NCBI RefSeq assembly: GCF_014356525.2
Contig: NC_052515.1
Span: 18,912,900-18,976,899, forward strand
Reading direction: 5' to 3'
Length of the DNA: 64,000 nt
DNA from: Nilaparvata lugens
Lineage: Eukaryota > Arthropoda > Insecta > Hemiptera > Delphacidae
The position numbers and the translations under genes are program-made. Below the pieces are notes generated by a model. It did not search any database and was not told where the DNA came from. It worked only from the letters and a program-made list of their open reading frames with translations. Below are positions 55,616 through 64,000 of this stretch, piece by piece; positions within the stretch are counted from its first letter, which is position 1, and every line of letters starts with the position of its first letter.

Positions 55616-57037
55616 ATGTCGGGCAGTAGCGCCGCCACCACTGCAGTGAGTAGTACAATAGATTGATTTGGTAGGACACATCATGTGTTTAATACAACAG
55701 CACCATTAGTTTTAAACAGTGGTTGTGAATCAGCAGCAGCAGCAGAAGCAGCATCATCATCATCATTAGTGGCAGCAAGTAGAGAATATTTAGACAGTAA
55801 ACTACTTGAATTATCATCAAATATATTCAATAAACTTCAGTCTGATCCATTGTCACCGCTAGTTAACAGAGAATACTTGGACAGTAAATTGCTTGAAATA
55901 TCATCAAATATATTCAATAAACTTCAGTCTGATCCATTGTCGCCGCTAGTTAACAGAGAATACTTGGACAGTAAATTGCTTGAAATATCATCAAATATAT
56001 TCACTAAACTACAGTCTGATCCATTGTCGCCGCTAGTTAACAGAGAATACTTGGACAGTAAATTGCTTGAAATATCATCAAATATATTCACTAAACTACA
56101 GTCTGATCCATTGTCGTCGCTAGTTAACAGAGAATACTTGGATAGTAAATTAAAGGAAGTTTCAACTAGTATAATACAAAAACTACAGACTGATCAATCA
56201 TCACCGCTAGTTAACAAAGAATACTTGGACAGTAAATTGCTTGAAATATCAACAAATATATTCACTAAATTGCAAACTGAATCATCTGATTTAGTAGATA
56301 GGAAATATTTAGACAGCAAATTACTTGCAATATCAACTAGTATATTCCAAAAACTACAGTCTGATTTAATTACTAAAAAAGTGTTTGAAAGTAAATTGCA
56401 TTCAATGTCTGATATATTGAAGGAGATAGCACAACAAAAACAGTATTTCGATTCACAATTGAAAACATTGTCTAAATCAATTAGTGATGATATTGAGCTA
56501 AAGTATGTTAGTAGATCGTTGTTTGATCAGAAATCAGACGAATTGAAGACATTATGTGAACAACTAAGTAAAAACAATTGTTTAAAACATGTTGATACAG
56601 ATTTGCTAGAAACTAAATTGAAAGAATTAAAAGACAATCTAATTGCACAACAGAAACTTAACTTTATTAACAGGCAAGATTATAATTTGAAAGTAGTTGA
56701 TCTAGAATCAACATTCAATATTATGTTGGCTGAGGTGCAAAAGAAACTTGATGAAAAAAATTCAGCTTCTCACCAAAAGCTAAAAGATGACATTATGCAG
56801 ATGATTATGAAAGGTGAAGATTTTCAGAAATATTTAAATGAACAGTTGTTCAACTTTTCATACTATTTGATTGCACAATATGTAAAAAAGAGGTACATCT
56901 TTGACATGAGTGAAGCTGTACAACATAATTTGAATTCTGATCAGGTGCAAGAGTTGTTTTTGAAAAGAATGTTCAGTGATAGGCGACCAAGTGATGCAGG
57001 AAAAAAAAGAAAAAAATATGACTGGGAAATAGATTAG
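55616..57037 (+). CDS. Fibre-like coiled-coil protein with tandem 29-residue repeats
   Basis: From 55685 the frame is open for 450 codons but lacks an ATG there. An in-frame ATG at 55616 (MSGSSAATTAVSS) is followed by a TGA near 55664; a short GT…AG intron (about 55657-55703) or a mutation could explain this. An Ala/Ser-rich head precedes about seven copies of REYLDSKLLEISSNIF-KLQSDPLSPLVN (29 residues, 87 bp); the first four to five are nearly identical, the later ones diverged. Then come ~220 residues of continued heptad-type coiled coil and a basic tail ending KKRKKYDWEID. Rod-like repeats with a C-terminal head suggest a viral fibre or tether. No known family was recognised. Confidence 0.65.
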
Positions 57038-57041
57038 TAGT

Positions 57042-57762
57042 AGTTTGAGAGTTTAAAGATTTTAAAGATTTTAAATGTGGGGATATTTTTAATATGCAAA
57101 TTAAGCAGGTGTTAACTGGGGCAGCAGATGTCAGTTAACACCTGCTACAACAAAGATGGCCGCCGCTGCCGTTGGGGAGATGGACACCTGCTTCCTATTG
57201 GTTGGGGTGGTGGGGGCACTAGGGAAGGGGGACGCCATTTTGAACACACCCATGCTGGGTAGGGGAGATGGACACCTGCTACAATGGTATCTTCCTATTG
57301 GTTGGGGTGGTGGGGGCACGACGCCATTTTGAACACGCCCCTTGCTTCCTATTGTCTGGGGGCGGGGACAAAATGGCCGACTGGGGCTGGGGGGGTGGAG
57401 CAAAATGGCTGACTAGGGCAGGGGGGGTGGAGGGGGGCGGGGCCAAAATGGCTGACTATGGTAGGGGGGGTGGAGGGGGGCGTGGCCATGCCCCTCGATT
57501 CCTATTGGCTGGGGGCGGGGCCAAAATGGCCGACTGGGGCTGGGGGGGTGGAGCAAAATGGCTGACTAGGGCAGGGGGGTGGAGGGGGCGGTACCAAAAT
57601 GGCTGACTGGGGTAGGGGGGTGGAGGGGGGCGTGGCCACGCCCCTTGATTCCTATTGGCTGGGGGCGGGGCCAAAATGGCCGACTGGGGCTGGGGGGTGG
57701 AGGGGGGAGGCCACACCCCTCGATTTCTATTGGATAGGCAGCTCTCTCAAAACCCCACTACT
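57042..57762 (-). repeat. Right terminal inverted repeat of the Maverick (~720 bp)
   Basis: It is the inverted copy of 43861-44429. It begins AGTTTGAGAGTTTAAAG five bases after the fibre-like gene stop codon and ends CCCCACTACT. It contains several copies of GGGGCGGGGCCAAAATGGC, CCTATTGGCTGG and GGGGGGTGGAG; expansion of this internal array explains the extra ~150 bp. Overlapping Gly/Trp-rich or Pro-rich open frames here are artefacts of the array. Confidence 0.92.
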
Positions 57763-59600
57763 TGTGTCCAGTTTCCCTATTCTGTTCCTTAGCTCAGTAT
57801 TCCTCACTTGATCCATCCTTGAAACACAACAACTCTGGCGCAAGAAATCCATTTTCACAGCATTTATTCTTTGAGTGTCTCGTTTTGTTAATTCCCATGT
57901 TTCAGATCCATAGAGCAATGTACTCTGTACAATGGAATGATACATTTTTATTTTTGTGGGGTTTGTAATAGTTTTGGACCAAAGTATGGAATTTAATGTT
58001 TGTATTGCCTGCCTAACCTGTCAAATTCTACTTGTGATCTCTCTTTTGGAATTGCTCTCTGATGATATTATGCTGCCCAGGTATATTCATCACATTGCAT
58101 CACCTTATGATATCCAACTTGTAGATCCTTAGCTGTACCTCCTGAGATTAGGTATTTGGTCTTCTTGAAATTTATTTTCATTCCATTTTTTTTATAAGAA
58201 TAAGCAAGCTTCCTGATCATGTAATGAATATCATGTTTATCACCAGTCATTATTATTTGATCATCAGCGAACATTAGTGAGTAAATATATTCATTAATTA
58301 TTTAGATACCAATACATTTACATTTTCTTTTCCATTCTTGTGATATATCCTCAAGGTAGATTTTGAACAGGGTTGGAGAGAGGCAACAGCCTTGACGTAC
58401 GCCCTTATTTGTACCAAATGGTTTTGACACTCTGTTTCCGATTTTTATAACAACATTTTCTTGGTCCTTGTAAATTCCTTTGACAACAGAAATATAATGT
58501 TCGTTGATAGCTGATTTGTCTAGGATTTCAAAAAGTCTCTGTATTGGTACAGTTTCTAAAGTTTTCTCCAGATTGATGAATATCAAGTGGGTTTCCAAAT
58601 TCATCAGTTTCCTCTCTTCAATGAGTTAAATCCACGTAAATCCACTTTGTTCTTCTCCTATATTGATTTCTTTTTCAATTCTCTTTCTTATCATGCGTCC
58701 GTACAGTCTCCCCATTGTAGCTAATACTGTGATACCTCTATAATTTGCACAGTCATCACGTGGTCCCTTCTTGTGGATAGGTGTCAAAAAGCCAAGCTTC
58801 CAATCTTGGGGAATTTTATCGCACATGAACAGACATCTATTAAATATAGATGCTAGAATTTTTAAAGTTCTGGAAGTTGCATGCTTCAGGGGCTCAACAG
58901 GGATACATCCAGGATCTAGTGATTTACCGCTCTTCATTTCTCTGAGACTCTCTTGCACTTCTCTTGTTATTTCTTCTATGTGGCCGACTGATTCTGATTC
59001 TTCCCACGCTTTCAAATACTCTTCTCTATCTTCATTAAAAATCTTAACGGAGTAATTTCTCCATCTATAATTACCTATCATATCGAATGCTATTCCCTTC
59101 TTTTCTTCCTTAGGTTCTTAACAACATTCCATGCCTCTTTTGTCCTTGTTCCACCAATGTACTGATCAATCCTTGTGCATGTTTTTCCATTCTTCATTCT
59201 TTAATTGCTGTACCTTTATTTTGACTTCTTTTCGTTTCTGCTGGTACAATTTTCTGTCTTGTTCATCCTTTGATACTAGTCAGTTGTTATGAAGCCTTTT
59301 CCTCTCCAAAACTATTTTCTCGATACTTTCCATCCACAAAGAGTTTCTCTTCTTTCCAACCTGTTTTCCACGTTCGCCAAGAGCTTCTCCAGCTGCAGTA
59401 TATATTGCTTCTTTCAATGCACCATACTCTTCTTCTGCCGTACCTGTCGCCGTACCTGTTGTGCGAGTTTGAAGTTTGGAAGATAGTCTCAAGATCAGAG
59501 ACTGGAATAAACGAAACGGGAAATCTAACTTTGCAGAACATTTGATAACAAACAATCACAAGTTCACCGTTGAGGAGAATGTTGAGTTTCTGCATGTTAA
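57763..59600 (-). pseudogene. RTE-type LINE ORF2, decayed, cut by the Maverick
   Basis: Minus-strand pieces in order: 59555-59280 (linker with ALKEAIYTAAGEALGERGK), 59081-58626 (LTPIHKKG, NYRGITVLATMGRLYGRMI), 58604-58302 (FINLEKTLETVPIQRL, GVRQGCCLSPTLFKIYLEDI), 58274-58068 (catalytic MFADDQIIMTGDK), 57945-57727 (LYGSETWELTKRD, VRNTELRNRIG). The usual FxDxxKAFD Asp reads N-L-E-K-T-L-E, so the catalytic aspartate is altered. Several stops and shifts break it. The C-terminal end continues at 43854-43570, beyond the Maverick. No endonuclease was recognised. Confidence 0.82.
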
Positions 59601-59628
59601 TAACAAAGGCAAATAAATCTGTGGTTTC

Positions 59629-59700
59629 TTGACAATTTCGTAGTATTTTTATTTAATATGAATAATTACCACAATATCAACTTCTCAACTACATAAAGAA
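59629..59700. repeat. Fragment of the foldback family at 25.2-25.6 kb
   Basis: TTGACAATTTC and ATATGAATAATTACCACAAT followed by ATCAACTTCTCAACTAC match the right flank of the foldback near 25545-25615, in the same orientation. From 59700 to 60320 there is no supported gene; a pair of GCAGGCCACACC-containing blocks (59989 and 60061) may be a small MITE. Confidence 0.6.
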
Positions 59701-60321
59701 GAGATAGTCTCAAATCATGTGGAAAGCTTATTAAGTCATCCTCTGAACTCTCTGTCATATACTTCCTCTGGTCCAATCTGCCAGATTCGTCTGTGTTATT
59801 ATTATCCTCTATACAGTCACAAGTTATTTTAATAGGTAGCTGCACTTCCATTTTGAGTAGAGATGATGATCAGTTACACATTCTGCACATAACCTCATAC
59901 CATTCATGATACCATGAATGTTGAGTGGGGTGTTTTGCCTAGTGATACATAGTCAATTATGGATCTCAGCTGTCTAGTTGTTTTAACCGCAGGCCACACC
60001 AAACTCACTCCCGCGGCGGTAGCGAAGTTAAAAAACTCGCTTTCCATGTTATTAAATTAAGCAGGCCACACCGAGCTCGCTCCCGCAGAGGGAGTACCTC
60101 GGTACCTCTAGCAGACGTTGGTGTGACCAGTGCTTTACTAATTAACTTTATAATAGGCTAATGTCCTGACACATTTGAATACATGTTTTATCTCCAAAAC
60201 TCTCAGCTACCTTACCTGATAAACTCTACCTGGAACCTTCGCCAGTATGTTTCGACTTTCTAGTATTGGATGTTGATCAGTAGTGGGAAAAATTGAAATA
60301 ACAAAGTAATTGTTTACTGAC

Positions 60322-60509
60322 ATACAATCCAGCACTCTTTTTTACGATATCATCTATATCAGCGGTCAAGAAACAGGCTTCAGCTTCTTCTTTTGGGCAA
60401 TCTTCTTTGACACTGAGAGCCACTTTCAACGTGTTGTTTACTGATTGCGAGGCATAGGCCCACGGGCACAGTGCCGACCCACCCACTGATATCGCCTTTT
60501 GGAATAGAC
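60322..60509 (-). CDS. Carboxylesterase-family exon (just downstream of the nucleophile elbow)
   Basis: The minus-strand acceptor TTGTTTGTTGCAG ends at 60510. The exon begins by completing a glycine codon and reads GLFQKAISVGGSALCPWA, the segment that follows the GESAG serine in carboxylesterases (usually GLFxxAIxxSGSAL), then CPKEEAEACFLTADIDDIVK. The donor is uncertain: GTCAGT at 60321 gives a phase-0 exit that fits the next exon at 24717, whereas the stronger-looking GTATGT at 60325 does not fit in phase. The GESAG exon is not in the window. A family disulphide cysteine pattern (CP…AC) is present. Confidence 0.82.
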
Positions 60510-60524
60510 CTGCAACAAACAACA

Positions 60525-61010
60525 CTCCAATAATATTGTCAAACCTTTAACTTGACAGTTAATTTTTTGGGATACATTACTCTTATTAGCCTTTTTTTAA
60601 TCTCACAGAGAACTTTGAACTTGCATTTTGTTTCCAACCTCAACTGTAACCTCAAAACAGCATCTTTATATTTTATGTTGAAGTGGTTGCTGGGGTTAGA
60701 AACTACATCAACAAGATATTTTTGAATCACACTTCTACATGGATCCCGTATGGAAGAAATTTCCAGTGACCAAAGTGAGAAAAATGTTTTTGATGGTTTT
60801 TCTTCCAATTGAATGAACATTATTTTAATGGACGTTGCTATTGAATGTTGAAGGCATCACATTATGTGGAGATAATAAGCATCTAGTTGATTGTGAAAAT
60901 GTAGGAAGGACTTCTAAAACTTTGTATCCACTGGTGCACACTGCCCGGTTCACAGCAAACTGAGTCAACAGTTCAGTGCTGTGACAACAATGACATTTCT
61001 CACATCCTAT
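60525..61010. other. Interval upstream of the esterase exon, no gene recognised
   Basis: I searched the minus strand for the preceding esterase exon (GESAG or the WIYGG-type region) and did not find it. The 93-codon minus frame at 60820-60539 has no recognised family pattern and lacks the esterase motifs. Confidence 0.5.
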
Positions 61011-61026
61011 TATATTAAGCGACCAA

Positions 61027-61200
61027 TTTCTGAAGAAGAAGAATAAAAAGAACAAGAACAAGAACAAGAACAAGAACATGAACAAGAACAAGAACCAGAA
61101 CAAGAACATAAAAAGAAAGACCAGAAATAGATGATGAAGAAGAAGAAGAGAAGAAGAAGAAGAAGAAGAAGAAGAAGAAAAAGAAAAGGAGAAAGTGAAA
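61027..61200 (+). repeat. Purine-rich (GAACAA)n / (GAA)n tract
   Basis: About 175 bp of almost pure A/G/C purine-type repeat begin with (GAACAA)-like hexamers and pass into (GAA)n. Minus-strand frames rich in Phe/Leu/Ser across this block are repeat by-products. Confidence 0.9.
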
Positions 61201-61271
61201 GGAGAAGTAATAATGAAGCCAGCCCAGCTGACTAGGCCTATATGAAATGGGCTGCACAGCTGTTTAATTAC

Positions 61272-61490
61272 TATAGTGAGGTCCACGTTATAATCACAGT
61301 ATTTGATCGACTTTGGTTTTGCTATCCTTATCTATCATTTGACAAAGCCGGTGATACTATCCTTTTCTAGGTCCAAACCGATGCCAATTATGTTTTTGAC
61401 AGTGTAGAAATATGATTAATTAATGCAGAGAATCGGCATCGCTATTCTCCTATCTTTATCCACTGCCATTGTAACGTGGACCTCACTATA
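61272..61490. mobile_element. MITE copy 1 (Tc1/mariner-type ends, 219 bp)
   Basis: It starts TATAGTGAGGTCCACGTTAT and ends GTAACGTGGACCTCACTATA, near-perfect inverted ends of ~22 bp beginning with TA, as in stowaway/mariner MITEs. A second copy lies 260 bp away at 61751-61969. There is no coding capacity. Confidence 0.85.
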
Positions 61491-61750
61491 ACTCTCACCT
61501 ATCCGCAACGCATATGCAGAAGCTCAATTTAACATTTTCTTGTGAGCTTGGTTTGAAATTATTCATAACCTCAATATCTCATCAATGCGGAATTAAAATA
61601 ATAATATAAGACTAGATTGAATAATTGAATTGAATTATTTCAAGTTTTATCATATATTTATATATAACTATTTTTATAATATTATATTAATAGTTCATAT
61701 GAAAAAATGAGTTATTGTATTGTTATGCAAGACAGCGCGGAAATAGTACC

Positions 61751-61969
61751 TATAGTGAGGTCCACGTTATAATGACATTATTTGATGAAATTTGGTTTTG
61801 CTATCCTTGTCTATCATTCGACAAAGCCGGTGGTACTATCCTTTTCTAGGTCCACAATGGTGCCAATTATGTGTTTGACAGTGTAGAGGTATGATTAATT
61901 AATGCAGAGAATCGGCATCACTATTCTTCCATCTTTATCCATTGACATTATAACGTGAACCTCACTATA
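61751..61969. mobile_element. MITE copy 2, same family and orientation as 61272-61490
   Basis: It has the same length and the same ends (TATAGTGAGGTCCACGTTAT, then CATTATAACGTG and CTCACTATA). Internal sequence such as TGACAGTGTAGA, TATGATTAATTAATGCAGAG and AATCGGCATCACTATTC is shared with copy 1 apart from scattered substitutions, indicating two insertions of one family or a local duplication. Confidence 0.85.
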
Positions 61970-61992
61970 GTCTATAATTATTTCGCCACACT

Positions 61993-62208
61993 TGGATAGA
62001 ATAGACACGGCCCATTGTATATTCATACTGAAAGTCGATGAAGCCAACATCTACTGCCATATCACCATATCGTGACGTAAGATAGAAAACAATGTAAACA
62101 TACTCTGCAGAAAAGTTTTCTATTCGATGCTGACGTCACGATATGGTGATATGGCAGTAGATTTTGGCTCAAGAGGCTAGACTTCCCAGCGTGTCTATTC
62201 TATAACTG
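61993..62208. mobile_element. Foldback MITE with long internal hairpin
   Basis: The outer ends TAGAATAGACAC (61997) and GTGTCTATTCTA (62191-62202) are inverted. The inner arms CATCTACTGCCATATCACC…CGTGACGT (about 62048-62078) and GACGTCACGATATGG…GGCAGTAGAT (about 62132-62162) are also inverted. The whole would fold into a stem of roughly 90 bp with a central loop. No coding sequence. Confidence 0.75.
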
Positions 62209-62349
62209 GTCTAAGGGATATAATGCGTTGGTTTTCGTGTGTCATCATGGAGGACGAAAGTGATTGTTTTCTGACCAGGCTGGAAAAAGTTTTTAACTTT
62301 CGGACTGTAATATAACTTTGAAGTCAGGTGGTTCTGATTTGATGATTTT

Positions 62350-62494
62350 TATGTGAACCTTTTTACTTTCCTTGCCCTATTGCTGTAGGTAAGGAAACTA
62401 TTGCTTTCCAAAAAAATCAAGGTACCCCAATTTCGAAAATTCTATACCTTTCAAGGTCCCCTGAGTCCAAAAAAGTGTTTTTTGGATATTGGTC

Positions 62495-62593
<99 letters not shown>

Positions 62594-62630
62594 GTGTATG
62601 TGTGTATGTGAGTGTATGATAACCTGTTCA
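62350..62630 (+). repeat. Head fragment of the dispersed planthopper-type repeat with (TG)n
   Basis: CTTTCCTTGCCCTATTGC, GGTACCCCAATTTCGAAAAT, CCTTTCAAGGTCCCCTGAGTC and TTGGTCTGTATGTG match the head of the copy at 37560. It is followed by a ~90 bp TG run (62501-62591). The element stops soon after, truncated by other sequence. Confidence 0.85.
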
Positions 62631-62885
62631 TTTCTAGAATGGCACTTTTTCCATTGACTTTGCTGTGTGCCATTCTTCCTTTCCTTTTCCATCTGTCAGC
62701 CTTCCTTGGCCATTTTCTCTTGTTTCTTTCTTTCTTCCTTTCTCTCTTTCTTGTTTTAGGCCAACCCAAGGTGTTATGCAGACCGTGCTGATGGGTGGAT
62801 GGTACCAGGCCTTCTCTACATGGTGCTACTAACAGTGCCTGCAGGATACCAAGCGCCCTCCTGCAGTACATAGCCTTGCCTGGAC

Positions 62886-64000
62886 ATGCGGGGCTCTGTG
62901 TGGGTCAACTGTACTTCCCTAGATGCTCGTGGGAATCACATTAACAATGGAAAAACTACTAAACCAGAACCAAAACCAAACCCCGAGGCAACTCTGGAAG
63001 TTGCCTCGCCCTCAAACTCATCAGGATCTGCCCCATCAGGGCAGATTGCTCAATCCAAAATGGGAGCTTCAGGTACACAGGAGTTACTGTTGCACTCTTA
63101 CATAGACGCTAAAACTGAGAAGGCTTCTACTGATCATGATATGGATGCAGTAAGCTCTATCACATCATCCCAATTGAAGGAGCAGGATGAGCTCCTCAGA
63201 GGTCCAGAAAAACAAGAACCCTCACAAATGCTCGAGGATGCAATACAGCAACTGAGAATTTTGTGGGTGAAGAGATAAAACCTCACCAATGCTCAAAGGA
63301 GGGTGGCCATTCAGGCAAAACTTCTTGAGAGGGGTGAGGCTTTTGACCCTGCAAAGTTTAAAAAAGAAAAACCTAAGAGACCAGAGTGGACAGAGACTCC
63401 AGGCACAAACATGGGTCAAGAGGCTGGGTTGAGGGCGGCCAAGCACCCTAGAGGTGATATGGCGACTCCTCCCACAGCGGAAGGACCTACAAAAAAGGTC
63501 AGGAGTGGAAATCACTCAGGTCACAAGGAACAAACTCTGAATCTAGAGACTTCCAGTAGAGGAGCCTCATACAGACACACTTCTGCCACAAAAATGGCTA
63601 TTGTCTTGGAAGGCTAAGCTTTCAGCAGAGCAAGAAGAAATCATTCAAGAAGCCATTATAGATGAGCTGCTACCCCTTGAGGATGGATGCATTCTATTGT
63701 TTGCAGGCACCCACATGGAGAAAGGTACCTTGATCATATCCTGCATTAACGATGCTACTAAGCATTGGCTGGAGGCACTCATCCCCAGACTCAAACTGCT
63801 AGGGGAGACAAAACTTTTTGTTGGTCTGAGGAGAGAAATCATGGGGTCAGTGAGGGTATTTTTTGGAGCTCATCAATTGCTTCTAAAAAAAACTCCAGGA
63901 AAAATCATTGAGATGATAGTAGAACCCCACCTTGAAGGTGAAGGGGTGGAACATCCTGCCAGCCGAGCTGGACCTGAAAGGTTACAGATTTGTATGTTTT
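62886..64000 (+). pseudogene. LINE ORF1 with a DUF4780-like domain, broken, running off the right edge
   Basis: Frames 62886-63278 and 63303-63617 share one phase, separated by a TAA at 63276. A further shift near 63590 leads to a third piece that is open to the window end. The N-terminal part is Ser/Pro/Lys-rich (ALEDAIQQLRIL-like helix, then AIQAKLLERGEAFDPAKF and KKEKPKRPEW). The last piece reads AEQEEIIQEAIIDELLP, GTLIISCINDATKHWLEALI and LKLLGETKLFVGL, the pattern of DUF4780 found in ORF1 of R1-group insect LINEs. Any ORF2 would lie beyond 64 kb. Confidence 0.7.

Larger units (their letters stand above)
43861..57762. mobile_element. Maverick/Polinton, complete ends, 13.9 kb
   Basis: The element starts AGTAGTGGTGTTTTGAGAG at 43861 and ends CTCTCAAAACCCCACTACT at 57762. 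Both sides are flanked by the 6-bp duplication TGTGTC (43855-43860 and 57763-57768), the size expected for Polinton integration, and the AG…CT termini are diagnostic. It carries a major capsid gene, protein-primed DNA polymerase, chromodomain integrase, packaging ATPase and several small genes in two divergent blocks. A 100-N gap interrupts it. It lies inside a decayed LINE, itself inside a 35.6 kb esterase intron. Confidence 0.95.

Noticed and set aside
57131..57811. Pro-rich and Gly/Trp-rich frames within the Maverick terminal repeats (also 43791-44341)
   Set aside because: By-products of GC-rich tandem units present identically in both inverted repeats.
60825..61286. Phe/Leu/Ser-rich membrane-like frame on the minus strand
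   Set aside because: It spans the purine tract at 61027-61200; the hydrophobic run is repeat-derived.

Overview
This window is insect nuclear DNA, most probably from a hemipteran and plausibly a delphacid planthopper. The species guess is an inference from recalled repeat families (for example the dispersed repeat whose head carries CTTTCCTTGCCCTATTACC and whose tail carries GTGTGAGTGCGCCACACC); no database search was possible. Canonical GT/AG introns, LINEs, LTR and DNA transposons, a Maverick/Polinton and an endogenous viral fragment all fit an arthropod. I found no bacterial gene, tRNA, rRNA or CRISPR array.

Host gene. One protein-coding host gene is visible, on the minus strand: the 3' part of a carboxylesterase-family (COE, alpha/beta hydrolase) gene. 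Five exons are recognisable (60509-60322, 24717-24564, 20510-20329, 17329-17071, 16730-16586); their splice phases agree at every junction and together they give about 309 codons. The exons with the nucleophile elbow lie beyond 60.5 kb and the last coding exon was not found. The intron between the first two exons is about 35.6 kb and is packed with nested mobile elements. The usual catalytic glutamate position reads tyrosine, so this may be a non-catalytic esterase-like protein.

Region by region. 1-6157: a non-autonomous LTR retrotransposon (gag plus aspartic protease, no pol) with a tRNA-Lys-type primer-binding site, a 1.69 kb internal tandem duplication, and a 3' LTR carrying 28 copies of a ~46 bp minisatellite. 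6198-7655: a LINE endonuclease fragment. 7.66-14.1 kb: two Jockey-type LINE copies head to head, one internally deleted, flanked by long inverted repeat arms. 14.2-15.64 kb: a broken helicase region of an alpha-like positive-strand RNA virus (endogenous viral element). 15.95-16.56 kb: a LINE gag fragment. 16.6-29 kb: four esterase exons separated by short repeats, foldback elements and a Harbinger-like element with a MADF remnant. 29.09-33.78 kb: an RTE-type LINE with target-site duplications. 33.85-35.61 kb: a decayed mariner-like transposon with ~200 bp inverted repeats. 36.6-40.9 kb: two head-to-head copies of a dispersed repeat, one split by a LINE. 43.57-59.6 kb: a decayed minus-strand LINE cut in two by a complete 13.9 kb Maverick (43861-57762, TSD TGTGTC). 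59.6-64 kb: MITEs, foldbacks, microsatellites and, at the right edge, a LINE ORF1 with a DUF4780-like domain.

The Maverick is the most system-like object. The left half reads minus (OB-like small protein, low-complexity protein, 58-aa ORF, 271-aa Maverick-associated protein, double jelly-roll major capsid protein). The right half reads plus (protein-primed DNA polymerase B, chromodomain integrase, small hypothetical, A32/FtsK-like packaging ATPase, a GLCELLF-type protein split in two frames, and a coiled-coil protein built on 29-residue repeats that resembles a fibre shaft). A 100-N gap sits between the capsid and polymerase genes and truncates both, so the apparent absence of a maturation protease and minor capsid protein cannot be interpreted. 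Polymerase frame breaks suggest this copy can no longer replicate unless they are assembly errors.
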